From: Lysobacter antibioticus
Lineage (GTDB): Bacteria > Pseudomonadota > Gammaproteobacteria > Xanthomonadales > Xanthomonadaceae
DNA: 64,000 bases
Reading direction: 5' to 3'
Assembly (NCBI RefSeq): GCF_000731095.1
Contig: NZ_JMTZ01000007.1
Span: 1-64,000 of the forward strand
The notes below the pieces were generated by a model. The model was not told the origin of the DNA and did no database searches. It saw nothing but the letters and a program-made list of their open reading frames with translations. Position numbers and translations under genes: made by a program. Of this stretch, positions 17,778-26,792 are shown one piece after another. The stretch's first letter is position 1. Each line of letters starts with the position of its first letter.

Positions 17778-18524
17778 TCAACGACGCGAGCGCACGTCGT
17801 CCAGCACCGGCACCAGGGCCAAGGTCATCAGCAGGGCGGCGAGCGGGATCGTGGCGCTGAAACCGATCCGGCCGAACCCGACCGCCCCGGTCACGCCGCC
17901 GACGAAGAACGCGGCGACCAGAATGGCCAAGGTCCTGAGCTTGCGGGGATTCGCCGCCACCCGCGGCACGCTTTCGCTGTCGGGGGTGCGATTCCAATAG
18001 GCGAGCTTGCCGAGCTCGATGCCGAGGTCGGTGATCATGCCGGTGACGTGGGTCGTGCGGATTTCGGCGCGCGACAGTTTGGTGATCATCGCGTTCTGCA
18101 GGCCCATGATGAAACACAGCACCATCACCGTGACCGACACGAACAACAGTTGCCGCCCTTGCAGGCTGGCGCCCAGCAGACCGAACGCGAGCAAGAGGCC
18201 GGCCTCGATCAACAACGGCAGAGCGAACTCACTGTGTAGCCGGCGTCGGCGCGCCCAATTGATCAGGATCGCCGAACACGCGGCGCCGGCGAGGAAAGAC
18301 AGCAAGGCGCCGAGGCCGTCGAGCATCAGGCCCAGGCTGCCGAGCGCGAGGTCGTCGGCCATCGCCGACAGGATGCCGGACATGTGCGAGGTGTATTGCT
18401 TCACCGCCAGAAAACCGCCGGCGTTGACCGCGCCGGCGACGAAGGCCAGGTAATACGCGAGGTGGCGGTCGGCGCCCGGACGGCGTTCCTTGCCGGTCAG
18501 GTTACGGAGATAAGCGACAGGCAT
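17778..18524 (-). CDS. DUF1275 (YoaK-like) membrane protein
   Basis: Encodes 248 residues. Family signatures are YYLAFVAGAVNAGGFLAVKQ, then YTSHMSGILSAMADDLALG, VLCFIMGLQNAMITKLS, and IRTTHVTGMITDLGIELGKL. Six or so hydrophobic segments make it an inner-membrane protein. DUF1275/YoaK proteins are widespread and of unknown function; a transport role has been suggested. GAGGG precedes the ATG at 18524, and a longer upstream frame lacks support. It may be read together with the downstream tetR, but that gene has its own promoter-like sequence. Confidence 0.88.
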   Translation of the reverse strand: MPVAYLRNLTGKERRPGADRHLAYYLAFVAGAVNAGGFLAVKQYTSHMSGILSAMADDLALGSLGLMLDGLGALLSFLAGAACSAILINWARRRRLHSEFALPLLIEAGLLLAFGLLGASLQGRQLLFVSVTVMVLCFIMGLQNAMITKLSRAEIRTTHVTGMITDLGIELGKLAYWNRTPDSESVPRVAANPRKLRTLAILVAAFFVGGVTGAVGFGRIGFSATIPLAALLMTLALVPVLDDVRSRR

Positions 18525-18601
18525 TCGGCCCTCTGCACAACCGCGCCGGCGAATCGCGACGGCCTGCATTATCGCTCGCGCGCGGCGATGCGGCTCGTTC
18601 C

Positions 18602-18687
18602 GCGCCCGTCCGCCTAACTCGCCGCCCGATACTCGTCCGGCAGCGCCCGTCCGCCTAACTCGCCGCCCGATACTCGTCCGGCAGCGC
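18602..18687. repeat. 41-bp perfect tandem duplication at the glucokinase stop
   Basis: The 41-base unit that begins GCGCCCGTCCGCCTAACTCG occurs at 18602-18642 and again at 18643-18683, followed by four more matching bases. The second copy holds the last codons and stop of the glucokinase gene. The first copy is a duplicated tail lying downstream of the stop. Because 41 is not a multiple of 3 and the copy falls beyond the stop, the protein is unchanged. Confidence 0.95.
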
Positions 18688-19653
18688 ATGGCGGGCGTAA
18701 CTCGCCGCACCGAGCAAGCCGGCATGCGGGTGGGTGATCGCCAGCACCGGCACGGCCGCCATGACCGGCGAGAAGCGCCCCTTGTGCTCGAAGCGTTGCC
18801 TGAACCCGGAGCGTTGCAACGAGTGCAGCATCTTCGGCACCAGCCCTCCGGCCAGGAACACGCCGTCCCAGGCGCCCAGGGTCAGCACCAGGTCGCCGGC
18901 AACGGCGCCGAACACCGCGCAGAAGATGTCGATTGCGCGCAGACAGCGCGCATCGCCCTCGGCCGCCATCGCGGTGATGTCGCACGGCTGCAGCGGACCG
19001 GGATCGGTCTTGGCGATCTGGCTCAGGGCGCGATGAATGTTGACCAGGCCTGGGCCCGAGATCAGCCTTTCGTTCGACACCCGACCGAACTCCTTAGACA
19101 GATATTTGAGGATCTGGATTTCCTCCGGCGTTCCCGGCGCGAAGCTGATGTGGCCGCCTTCGGTCTCGAGCGGGTGACAGCATCCCTCGCGCACGATCAA
19201 CCCACCCACGCCGAGCCCGGTGCCCGGCCCGAGCACGGCGTAGTTGCGCGCCTGTCGCGGCTCGTCGGGCCGCCAATCGGCACCACCGACGCTGACCACG
19301 TCCTCGGGCTGGAACAACCGGATCGCCATCGCCTGCGCGGTGAAATCGTTGATCAACGACAAACGCTCGAAGCCCAGCATCGCCCGGGTGCGTTCGGTGG
19401 AAATCACCCAGGGATGGTTGGTGATGCGCGCCTCTTGCCCGGCGACGCGGCCGGCGACCGCGAACACGCCGCTGCCGGCGCTCGCCTCGATCTGCGCCAG
19501 ATAGTGCTGGGCCGCGTGGCCGAGCGAAGGAAAGTCGACGACCGCATACTCGCGCACGCTTTCGAGCCGCACGGCCGCCGATCGGTCCGCATCGCACAGC
19601 GCGAATCGGGCATTGGTTCCACCGATATCGGCCAGCAGGATATTCGGGGACAT
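18655..19653 (-). CDS. glk: Glucokinase
   Basis: Encodes 332 residues, close to the E. coli type (321). It phosphorylates glucose with ATP in the cytoplasm. Motifs are the ATP phosphate-binding LLADIGGTNARFAL, the sugar-binding LINDFTAQAMAI, GPGTGLGVGGLIV, LETEGGHISFAPGTPEE and LAGGLVPKML. The start overlaps the GH97 stop (TGATG), which implies translational coupling. The gene completes an operon in which an outer-membrane receptor imports a glucan, GH97 releases glucose, and glucokinase commits it to glycolysis. The C-terminus ends inside the 41-bp tandem duplication. Confidence 0.95.
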   Translation of the reverse strand: MSPNILLADIGGTNARFALCDADRSAAVRLESVREYAVVDFPSLGHAAQHYLAQIEASAGSGVFAVAGRVAGQEARITNHPWVISTERTRAMLGFERLSLINDFTAQAMAIRLFQPEDVVSVGGADWRPDEPRQARNYAVLGPGTGLGVGGLIVREGCCHPLETEGGHISFAPGTPEEIQILKYLSKEFGRVSNERLISGPGLVNIHRALSQIAKTDPGPLQPCDITAMAAEGDARCLRAIDIFCAVFGAVAGDLVLTLGAWDGVFLAGGLVPKMLHSLQRSGFRQRFEHKGRFSPVMAAVPVLAITHPHAGLLGAASYARHALPDEYRAAS

Positions 19654-21722
19654 CAGCGCCCGCCGGCCGGTGTGAAACGGATGGCCTGCCCGCCGCCCGG
19701 CGCCAGGCGGATCGACAGCACCTCGCCCCGACGCACGTCCCGGCTCTCGCGCGCGAACGAAAAACGCTCGCCCTTCCAGTCGGCATCGGCGCCGTCGCGG
19801 TAGATCTCGGCGCGATAGGTCTTGCCGGCATCGAGGAAGTCCAGCGGCACCTTCAAGGTCCGCGCGTTCTCGTCGGAAATGCTGCCGAGGAACCAGTCGT
19901 CGCCTCCGCGTTGCTTGCGCGCCACGGTCGCGTAGTCGCCTACTTCGCCGTTGAGCACGCGCGTATCCGACCAATCCACCGCCACGTCCTTGATGAACTG
20001 GAACGCCTCCGGATAACGCTCATAGTGCTCGGGCAAGTCCGGCACCATCTGGATCGGGCTGTACAGCACGACGTACAGCGCCAGTTGCTTGGCCAGGGTG
20101 CTCTGGATCGGCATGCCCTTGGCGCCGGTCAGGCTGAGGATGCCCGGGGTGAAATCCATCGGCCCGGCGAGCAGCCGGGTGAACACCAGATTGGCTTCGT
20201 GCTCGGGGGGATTCGGCGGCTTGCCCCAGGCGTTGTACTCCATGCCGCGCGCGCCTTCGTTGGAAATCCAGTTTGGGTAGGTCCTGCGCAGGCCGGTGCT
20301 CTTGATCGGTTCGTGCGCGTTGATTGCAATCTGGTGCCTGGCCGCTTCCGATACGACCTTCAGATGGTGGCGCGCCATGTCCTGGCCTTCGTGCCAGGCG
20401 CGATGCAAGCGGCCATCGGCGCCGCGCAGTTGGATATCGCCGGCATCGGCGACATAGCCGGTCTTGACCGCGTTCACGCCCATGCGCTGATACAAGGCCA
20501 GCGCCGCCTCCAACTGCGATTCGTAACGGGCGACGTTACCGGCGGTTTCGTGATGGCCGATCAGCTGCACGCCCTTGGACTTCGCGTACGCGCTGAGCTT
20601 GGGCAGATCGAAGTCGGGATAGGAACGGGTGAAATCGAACTCGCCGCCGTCGCCGAACCAGTGCCCGTCCCAGCCCAGATTCCAACCTTCCACCAGCACG
20701 CCCTTGAAGCCGTTCTTCGCGGCGAAATCGATATGGCGGATCACGTTCTCGTCGGTCGCGCCATGGCGCAGCCCGGAGGACCAGGTCTTGCTGTCGAGAT
20801 GCATCTCCCACCAGACCCCGGCGTACTTCATCGGCTTGAACCAGGACACGTCGCCGAGCTTGTTCGGCTCGTTGAGGTTGAGGATCAGGCTCGACATCGC
20901 CAGGCCACCGGCATCGTCGGCCACCTGGAGCGTACGCCACGGGGTATGGAACGGGGCCAGGCGCACGACTTTGCCCACACCTTCGCCCGGTGTCAGCACG
21001 CTCTTGAGCCGGCGACCGTCCACCCGTACCAGGTTCATGCCCGAGTAGTCGACCAGGGCCGCCTCGTGGATCGAGACATGGGTCGCGTCGGCCAACTTCG
21101 CCGTGATCGGGGTCTGGGCGAAGCCGACCGCCTCGATGGGCGTGCGGTGATACAGGTACTCCTCGCGATTCCATTCGCCCGCGGGGATCCACCAGGCGGT
21201 GCCTGCTTGAGCCAGGTTGAACTCGGTCAGTTCCTCCTCGATCACGACCGGCTCCGGCCCCTGCTCGGGGAACTCGTAACGAAACCCCAGTCCGTCTTCG
21301 TACAAGCGGAAAACCACATCGAACCTGCGTTTCGCCCCCAGGGTTTCGCCGATCGCGACGCGCAGTTCGTTGTAGCGGTTGCGCACGAACTGACGCTCGC
21401 CCCAGGGCTGCTCCCAGGTGTCGTCGTGCGGGCTCGTGCTTTTACTCACGAAGGCGAGGTTCCGCTCCAGACGCCCGCTGCCGAGCAACATGCCCAGACG
21501 CGAGTCGCCGATCAACGCGACACCCTTGCGGTCGACGCGATAACTGAGTTTGCCCTCGTCTTCGACGACGACGCTGACCTTCAGACTGCCGTCGGGCGAT
21601 TGCGCCTCGGCGACGGTCGCTGCGCGCGCGGGCTCGAAGGGCGCCAACAAGCCTCCAAACAACGACAGCGCAGCCGCCATCGCGCAACGCTGCCGCCAGA
21701 ATGAAACGAACACGGTTTTCAT
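19653..21722 (-). CDS. Glycoside hydrolase family 97 alpha-glucosidase
   Basis: Encodes 689 residues with a signal peptide (SFWRQRCAMAAALSLFGGLL, cleavage near ARA-AT). The N-terminal beta domain includes SPDGSLKVSVVVEDEGKLSY. The catalytic (beta/alpha)8 barrel has GVLVEGWNLGWDGHW, IGHHETAGN, INAHEPIKSTGLRRTYPNW and SNEGARGMEYNAWG. The Glu residues in HEP and NEG match the catalytic set of the inverting, Ca-dependent SusB-type subfamily. It would release glucose from alpha-glucans in the periplasm. GGAG precedes the ATG at 21722. It follows the receptor gene by 20 bases and overlaps glk. Confidence 0.95.
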   Translation of the reverse strand: MKTVFVSFWRQRCAMAAALSLFGGLLAPFEPARAATVAEAQSPDGSLKVSVVVEDEGKLSYRVDRKGVALIGDSRLGMLLGSGRLERNLAFVSKSTSPHDDTWEQPWGERQFVRNRYNELRVAIGETLGAKRRFDVVFRLYEDGLGFRYEFPEQGPEPVVIEEELTEFNLAQAGTAWWIPAGEWNREEYLYHRTPIEAVGFAQTPITAKLADATHVSIHEAALVDYSGMNLVRVDGRRLKSVLTPGEGVGKVVRLAPFHTPWRTLQVADDAGGLAMSSLILNLNEPNKLGDVSWFKPMKYAGVWWEMHLDSKTWSSGLRHGATDENVIRHIDFAAKNGFKGVLVEGWNLGWDGHWFGDGGEFDFTRSYPDFDLPKLSAYAKSKGVQLIGHHETAGNVARYESQLEAALALYQRMGVNAVKTGYVADAGDIQLRGADGRLHRAWHEGQDMARHHLKVVSEAARHQIAINAHEPIKSTGLRRTYPNWISNEGARGMEYNAWGKPPNPPEHEANLVFTRLLAGPMDFTPGILSLTGAKGMPIQSTLAKQLALYVVLYSPIQMVPDLPEHYERYPEAFQFIKDVAVDWSDTRVLNGEVGDYATVARKQRGGDDWFLGSISDENARTLKVPLDFLDAGKTYRAEIYRDGADADWKGERFSFARESRDVRRGEVLSIRLAPGGGQAIRFTPAGGR

Positions 21723-21742
21723 CGGAAAACTCCACTCGACGG

Positions 21743-24487
21743 TCAAAAGGCAACTCGCACGCCCAGCTCGAAACGCCGCGCATAGGGCTCGTAGAAGGTG
21801 GTAAAGCGCTTGTCCATCGCGTAGGCGTGCTCCTCTTCCTCGGTGATGTTGTAGATCTGCAGGAAAGCGGTGACCGCATCATTGAACTGATAGCTGCCGC
21901 TGAAGTCCAGGAAGCCCGAGGCGGCGGTGGTGGCCGGCGTGTTGACCGGCCCGCACACCGAGCAGGCGACGTACTTGTCGCGGTACGAGTACGACAGCCG
22001 CGCCGCGATCGGCCCCTTCTCGTAGATGGCCTGCAGGTTGAGGGTATTCCTCGACACGCCGTCCAGCGTGGTGGTCTTGCGCGCGCCGTTGATCGTCACC
22101 TCGGCCTTGCTGTCGACGTAGGTGTAGTTGATCTGCCCGCCAAAACCGCTGGGGAACATGTACTGGTAGGCCGCTTCCAGGCCCTTGAGTTTGGCCGTGT
22201 CGCCGTTGAGCGGCGCGGTCACCTGGAAGGTCTGGCCCAGGATCGTTTCCGGGAACAGGCCGGAGGTGATGAAGCCGTCGATGTTCTTGTAGAACGCCGC
22301 GACCGAAGCCGCCGCGCCCTCGTCGCCGTACCACTCCAGCGAGAGGTCGAAGGCATCGGAGCGGATCGCCTCCAGCTTCGGGTTGCCGTTGCGGGTCACC
22401 CGCGGCGGATAGCTGTTGATCTCGTAGTTCACGTCCACGCCGAGTTGCAGGAAGGTCGGCCGGGTGATGGCGCGGGAAGCGGCGGCGCGCAATTGCAGGT
22501 GGTCGTTGAAGCGATAAGTGAAATTGGCCGACGGCAGCCAGTCGTCGTAGTTGTGATCGACGTCGACCGGGCGCACGTCCGAGAAGGTCGGCGTGTAGTT
22601 GGTGCTGTTCGGGATCGGCACCAAGGCCAGCAGTTCCTGGGTATGCCCCTTCGAGACCAGGTCGGTACGCACATAACGCACGCCGACGTTGCCGTCCCAG
22701 CGGTCGCCGCTGAAATTGGCCTGCAGATAGGTACCGTATTGATCCTCTTCGATCTGCGACGACGAACGCTGCTGCAAGCGCGGGGCGATGGTCGCGTTGA
22801 AGTAGTCCTGCCCTCGCAACTTGATCGCCGCCGCGAACAAGGCGTTCGCGTCCAGGGCCGGCCACCGGTTGCGCCCGCCCACCAGGCCGGCGCGGTATCC
22901 GCCGTCCGGGAACGGCACGACGGCGTCGATACCGGCTTCGCCGAGGGTATCGCCGAAGCCGCAATAACCGCAGCCGCTCGGCGAAGCGTAGTACTGCTTG
23001 TCCTTCTGCCGGCTCGAGTAGAACAAGCCGCCTTCCAGGACCGCCATCACATCGCCGAAATAAGTGGTGTAGTCGAGATCCACGCGCGTCGAGAACGCCT
23101 CGTCGCGGGTCGACTCGCCCTTCGGCTCCATGAAGTGCAGGCCAATTTCGTCGTTGCCGACGTCCAGGCAGCTGCGCGCGTCCGGCAATACGCAAGTCAC
23201 GCTCGGCACCGGGCTGGTCGCCTCGTAACGATAGCGGCCGCCATTGACGCCGGCGACGGTGAAATAGCTCTTGCCGCTGTTCGGGCGGTCCGCGACCGAG
23301 TAGGCCAGGTCGAACACGGCGGTCAGCTTGTCGGTCGCATGGAAGCGGGTGTTCCAGCCCAGCTGGTACAGGTCGACCTTGCGCTCCTTGCTGTCGGTGC
23401 CGATCTCGAGCGGGGTGTTGTCGAGATCGAAGGAAGTGATCAGATAGCGATTGACGCCGCCGCCGTTCCACGGCGCCAGGGTCGCATTGGCGAAGCGTCC
23501 CCAACCGTCGTTGCTGTAGAAATTGACGTTGTAGGAGTAACTGGTCTCGGGCGTGTCGTAGCGCGAATAGAACGCATCGACGGTGCTCTTCAGGCGATCG
23601 TTCGGCTCCCAGGTCAGCCCCCCAACCCAGCTCAGGCGCTCTCGGTCGCCGGTCTTGACCTGATAGGAAATGATCCCGGGGAACGCGCCGCGCCCGTCGA
23701 CCCGATCGTTGCGCACGCCGTCGCCGTTGGAATCGGTGGTCTCGGTGCTGCGCGCGAAACTCTCGAACGTGTCCGAGCGCCACTTGCGCTTGTAGTAGTA
23801 CAGCCCGCCGAAGACGCCGACGGTGTTGTCCTTCAAGGTGTTGCTGGCGACGAAACCCAGGCGCGGAGTCGTATCCGACGAGGCCTCGTCGTACAGACCG
23901 CTGAACGAGCCGTTGAAGTGCAACCCCGGCCGCGACATCGGGTCGAAAGTCGACAGCTCGACCAGTCCGCCGATGCTGCCTTCGATCTGCGATGCGGTCG
24001 GCGACTTGTAGACCGTCACCCGGCTCAAGGCTTCCGCCGGCATCACGTCGAAACTGAAATCGCGACCGGCGTTGTCGGTGGCGAGGACGCGGCCGTTGAA
24101 GGTGGCCAGGTTGAACTGACTGTTCAAGCCGCGGATCGAAACGAAACGGCCTTCGCCGCCGGAGGTGCGGGTGATCTGCACGCCGGTCACGCGTTGCAGC
24201 GCATCGGCGATGTTGGCGTCGGGAAACTTGCCGACGTCTTCGGCGCTAATCGTGTCGCTGATGGATTTTTCTTCCTTCTTGCGATCGGACGAACGCTCCA
24301 GGCTGCCGCGGATACCGACCACTTCGATCCTGTCCAGGTCGGTGACCTCCGGAACCGCATTCGGTTCGGTCGCTTTGCCGGCAGCGGCCTCGACGGGCGC
24401 GTTCTGCGCGTGCGCCCGCTGACTCATGGATGCGATGCCCAGCAGGCAGGCAGCGGCCAAGGCCGCCAACTTCGGTGTCTCGCTCAT
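21743..24487 (-). CDS. TonB-dependent receptor, carbohydrate (MalA-like) type
   Basis: Encodes 914 residues. A signal peptide ends at RAHA-QN. A TonB-box-like stretch (DLDRIEVVGIRGSLERS) and the plug domain (EDVGKFPDANIADALQRVTG) precede a 22-strand-type barrel that ends with the aromatic ELGVRVAF. This subgroup, which starts ISAEDVGKFPD, is typical of sugar transporters in Xanthomonas and Caulobacter. The start at 24487 has a near-perfect GGAGGTGA upstream. The first gene of an operon with GH97 and glk, it probably imports maltodextrin-like glucans across the outer membrane. A perfect LacI-type palindrome lies 24 bases before the ATG. Confidence 0.93.
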   Translation of the reverse strand: MSETPKLAALAAACLLGIASMSQRAHAQNAPVEAAAGKATEPNAVPEVTDLDRIEVVGIRGSLERSSDRKKEEKSISDTISAEDVGKFPDANIADALQRVTGVQITRTSGGEGRFVSIRGLNSQFNLATFNGRVLATDNAGRDFSFDVMPAEALSRVTVYKSPTASQIEGSIGGLVELSTFDPMSRPGLHFNGSFSGLYDEASSDTTPRLGFVASNTLKDNTVGVFGGLYYYKRKWRSDTFESFARSTETTDSNGDGVRNDRVDGRGAFPGIISYQVKTGDRERLSWVGGLTWEPNDRLKSTVDAFYSRYDTPETSYSYNVNFYSNDGWGRFANATLAPWNGGGVNRYLITSFDLDNTPLEIGTDSKERKVDLYQLGWNTRFHATDKLTAVFDLAYSVADRPNSGKSYFTVAGVNGGRYRYEATSPVPSVTCVLPDARSCLDVGNDEIGLHFMEPKGESTRDEAFSTRVDLDYTTYFGDVMAVLEGGLFYSSRQKDKQYYASPSGCGYCGFGDTLGEAGIDAVVPFPDGGYRAGLVGGRNRWPALDANALFAAAIKLRGQDYFNATIAPRLQQRSSSQIEEDQYGTYLQANFSGDRWDGNVGVRYVRTDLVSKGHTQELLALVPIPNSTNYTPTFSDVRPVDVDHNYDDWLPSANFTYRFNDHLQLRAAASRAITRPTFLQLGVDVNYEINSYPPRVTRNGNPKLEAIRSDAFDLSLEWYGDEGAAASVAAFYKNIDGFITSGLFPETILGQTFQVTAPLNGDTAKLKGLEAAYQYMFPSGFGGQINYTYVDSKAEVTINGARKTTTLDGVSRNTLNLQAIYEKGPIAARLSYSYRDKYVACSVCGPVNTPATTAASGFLDFSGSYQFNDAVTAFLQIYNITEEEEHAYAMDKRFTTFYEPYARRFELGVRVAF

Positions 24488-24510
24488 CGGTGTCACCTCC
24501 CGCCGCCGAC

Positions 24511-24526
24511 ATGACAGCGCTGTCAT
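24511..24526. promoter_or_regulatory. LacI-family operator palindrome
   Basis: ATGACAGCGCTGTCAT is a perfect 16-base palindrome with the central GCGC typical of LacI/GalR-family operators. It lies 24 bases upstream of the TonB receptor ATG, where a bound repressor would block transcription. The regulator gene expected to bind it, divergently placed about 570 bases away, is broken. Confidence 0.8.
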
Positions 24527-25097
24527 AGCGGACACTAGTGCAGAAAATTTGTGCCATGCAATTGCTGCAAACCAGTGTGTTCTTCCATGACAAAACACCT
24601 TAAAACTAAGCACATTCCTTAGATCGATGCGCCGACCCGCGAGAAACCATGCGATTGCATTCGTAACGGCTGAGACTGGCCAAGATCGATCCGCGCTCGC
24701 GCAGCAGCACAGCGCTGCAGGAATCCCGCATCGCCCTTGGTTTCTTATGCCGAATCAAACGTTTGGCCCCCAGTCGTGGTCCGTCTGGCAATTCGCGCAA
24801 GCGTCGAATCGGGGCCCGGCATCTGCGGCGGATGCGGGCGCACTCGTGCTTGCATCCGCTGCCACAACGGCCGGAGCTTGTCGGGCAAAGGACGGCCACG
24901 CTCACCGGCACACGGCGGCGAATTGCTGCAAGCGCACAATCCGCTTGCGCAAACACACACTTTGACGCAGCCGACGGACGCGCGAATGCGGCCACGGCCC
25001 GTCGCTTCGTTCGTGGGCGCGGTACAACGCAGTCGCCGGACTGCGATCGCTGCCGTCGAACCGCCGCGCTGCCCTCTCCGCGCCGCAGACTCCGTCC
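24527..25097. other. Divergent intergenic region upstream of the glucan operon
   Basis: About 570 bases between the operator and the lacI remnant. It should hold the receptor promoter; the AT-rich part near 24530-24610 is the best place. A second inverted repeat (GCAAGCG at 24928-24934 and CGCTTGC at 24942-24948) could be another regulator site. No gene is supported here. Confidence 0.45.
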
Positions 25098-25563
25098 TTG
25101 AATCACTCCGACGATGCCGCGCCAGGGGACAAGAAATTGCGCCTGGAAGACATCGCCAAGAAGGCCGGTGTTTCGATTTCGACGGTTTCGCGCACTTCGA
25201 ACGGCGGCGCGCGCGTGAATGCCGAAACCCGCCTGATGATGATCAGCCTGACCCAGCATGCCCGGCACGCCGCGCCCGGCCGCCGGCGCGCTCGCTCGAT
25301 GCCGGCCAATGCCGCCAGCGACATGCTCGCGATCGGCGCGATGCGCAGGCTGAAGCGCCACGGCCTGCGCATTCCCGAGGATGTGGCGGTGGTCGGCTAC
25401 GACGACGTCGAGATCTCCACCTACACCCGCCCCACACTCTCGACCGTCCGCCAAGACCCGGTCCAGGCAGGCCGCCTGTTGGTCGCAAAAGCGCTGCTCG
25501 CCCACGAGGGACAGAAGCCGACCTCCCAGCGCCTGCCTCGTGCGCGAGTCCTGCGACGCGTAG
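25098..25563 (+). pseudogene. LacI-family regulator, internally deleted and frameshifted
   Basis: The first ~45 codons encode a normal LacI helix-turn-helix: RLEDIAKKAGVSISTVSRTS followed by NGGARVNAETR. The sequence then passes, through about 25 unrelated residues, straight to the end of the family's ligand-binding domain: ASDMLAIGAMRRLKRHGLRI, then PEDVAVVGYDDVEISTYTRP. Roughly 200 residues are missing. The expected C-terminus (CLVRESCDA then stop at 25563) is in a different frame from the rest, so there is also a frameshift. The start would be TTG at 25098. An intact ancestor would have repressed the divergent TonB receptor-GH97-glk operon through the palindrome at 24511. Confidence 0.88.
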
Positions 25564-25828
25564 GGAATCCGCTCGAAGGGCGGCTGGCCAGGAGTTCAAC
25601 CCAGGCTCGACCGTCACCCGCCCATACCCCGGCACAAAACGCGTGCGCTCGGCCGCATTCGCCATACGGCGGAGCGCGGACATGCGATAGCTCCGGCATC
25701 GTTACCCGGCAGGACGTTGAGTCTGGGAAAGGCCTTGGCCTCGAACGCCGATGAATATCGGCAGCGTCCATCCCGCTGGGATGGAGGACCGCGCGCCCTG
25801 CGTGAGGCAGCCGGTCTTTAGAATCTAG

Positions 25829-25905
25829 TGGTCGGGACGGCCGGATTTGAACCGACGACCCTCTGCCCCCCAGGCAGATGCGCTACCAGGCTGCGCTACG
25901 CCCCG
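25829..25905 (-). tRNA. tRNA-Pro (anticodon GGG)
   Basis: A 77-nt cloverleaf on the minus strand: acceptor CGGGGCG, D-arm AGCGCAGCCTGGTAGCGC, anticodon loop CTGGGGG with GGG, T-arm GGTTCAAATCC, encoded CCA. Stand-alone. Confidence 0.96.
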
Positions 25906-25987
25906 ACGTGTTGCTAGATCTTTTCCCGCGAAATCCGTTCTCGCGAAATCCGCTCTTGCGAACGGGCGGCAAGTATAGCCGTTGCCG

Positions 25988-26070
25988 CCGGCAATGGGGA
26001 ATCGGGAGTGGAGAATCGATGGACCGCGGTGCCGCGTCCGATCCCCCACTCCCGATGCCCGAATCCCGGC
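25988..26070. repeat. GGGAAT-type inverted repeat element, copy 2
   Basis: The left arm (25988-26018, GCCGGCAATGGGGAATCGGG then AGTGGAGAATCG) and the right arm (26039-26070, CGATCCCCCACTCCCGATGC then CCGAATCCCGGC) form a long imperfect hairpin around a GC-rich centre. It lies between tRNA-Pro and the stop codon of merR (26077). Confidence 0.8.
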
Positions 26071-26076
26071 GGCCCT

Positions 26077-26433
26077 TCAGCGGCGCAGCAGTTGCAGGAC
26101 TTCTTCCAGCTCCATGCGCACTTGCTTGACGATCTGCGAGCTCAGCGCCGATTCGTCTTTCGCCGAGTCGCCTTCCAGGCGCAGGCGCGCGCCGCCGATC
26201 GTATAGCCCTGCTCGTACAGCAGGCCGCGGATCTGGCGCACCATCAACACCTCGTGGCGCTGGTAGTAGCGGCGGTTGCCGCGGCGCTTGACCGGATTGA
26301 GCGTGGGAAACTCGGTCTCCCAGTAACGCAGCACGTGCGGCTTGACGTCGCACAGCTCGCTGACCTCACCGATGGTGAAGTAGCGCTTCGCCGGGATCGG
26401 CGGAAGTTCTCGGTTACTGCCCGGGTCAAGCAT
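26077..26433 (-). CDS. MerR-family transcriptional regulator
   Basis: Encodes 118 residues. The N-terminal winged helix is canonical: [20 protein letters not shown], then [20 protein letters not shown], then [21 protein letters not shown] short C-terminal helix ends in [10 protein letters not shown], with no metal-binding Cys residues, so the effector is not a thiophilic metal. Members of this short subgroup consistently follow ihfA in gammaproteobacteria; their target is not established. The start overlaps the ihfA stop by 8 bases, so the two are co-translated. Confidence 0.93.
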   Translation of the reverse strand: MLDPGSNRELPPIPAKRYFTIGEVSELCDVKPHVLRYWETEFPTLNPVKRRGNRRYYQRHEVLMVRQIRGLLYEQGYTIGGARLRLEGDSAKDESALSSQIVKQVRMELEEVLQLLRR

Positions 26434-26728
26434 GCTCGCCTCCGCTGTACGCTTCGACGCGTTCCTTCAGTTTCTGGCCCGGACGGAAGGTCACCACCGT
26501 ACGCGCCGAAATCGGGATCTCCTCGCCGGTCTTCGGGTTGCGACCGGGCCGCTGGTTCTTGCGGCGCAGATCGAAATTGCCGAACCCCGACAGCTTGACC
26601 TGCCGTCCCTGCTCCAGAGCCTCGCGCAACGCATCGAAGAATGCGTCGACGAACTCCTTGGCCTCGCGCTTGTTCAGCCCGACTTCGTCGAACAACCGCT
26701 CCGCCATTTCCGCTTTCGTTAGTGCCAT
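26426..26728 (-). CDS. ihfA: Integration host factor subunit alpha
   Basis: Encodes 100 residues. IHF-alpha pairs with IHF-beta to bind and sharply bend DNA in replication, recombination and promoter control. Sequence hallmarks are [39 protein letters not shown] and the beta-arm [19 protein letters not shown] with the intercalating Pro. It lies downstream of pheS-pheT and upstream of merR, the standard gammaproteobacterial order. Confidence 0.97.
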   Translation of the reverse strand: MALTKAEMAERLFDEVGLNKREAKEFVDAFFDALREALEQGRQVKLSGFGNFDLRRKNQRPGRNPKTGEEIPISARTVVTFRPGQKLKERVEAYSGGEHA

Positions 26729-26792
26729 TTTGTCCTCTGCGCGACGCCCGGGCTGGGACCGGGGCCGCAATCGCCACACGCCTCGCGAGTAC

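Noticed and set aside
21701..24514. A 937-codon plus-strand frame over the carbohydrate receptor
   Set aside because: Shadow frame rich in Arg, Val and His with no motif; the minus-strand TonB receptor is certain.
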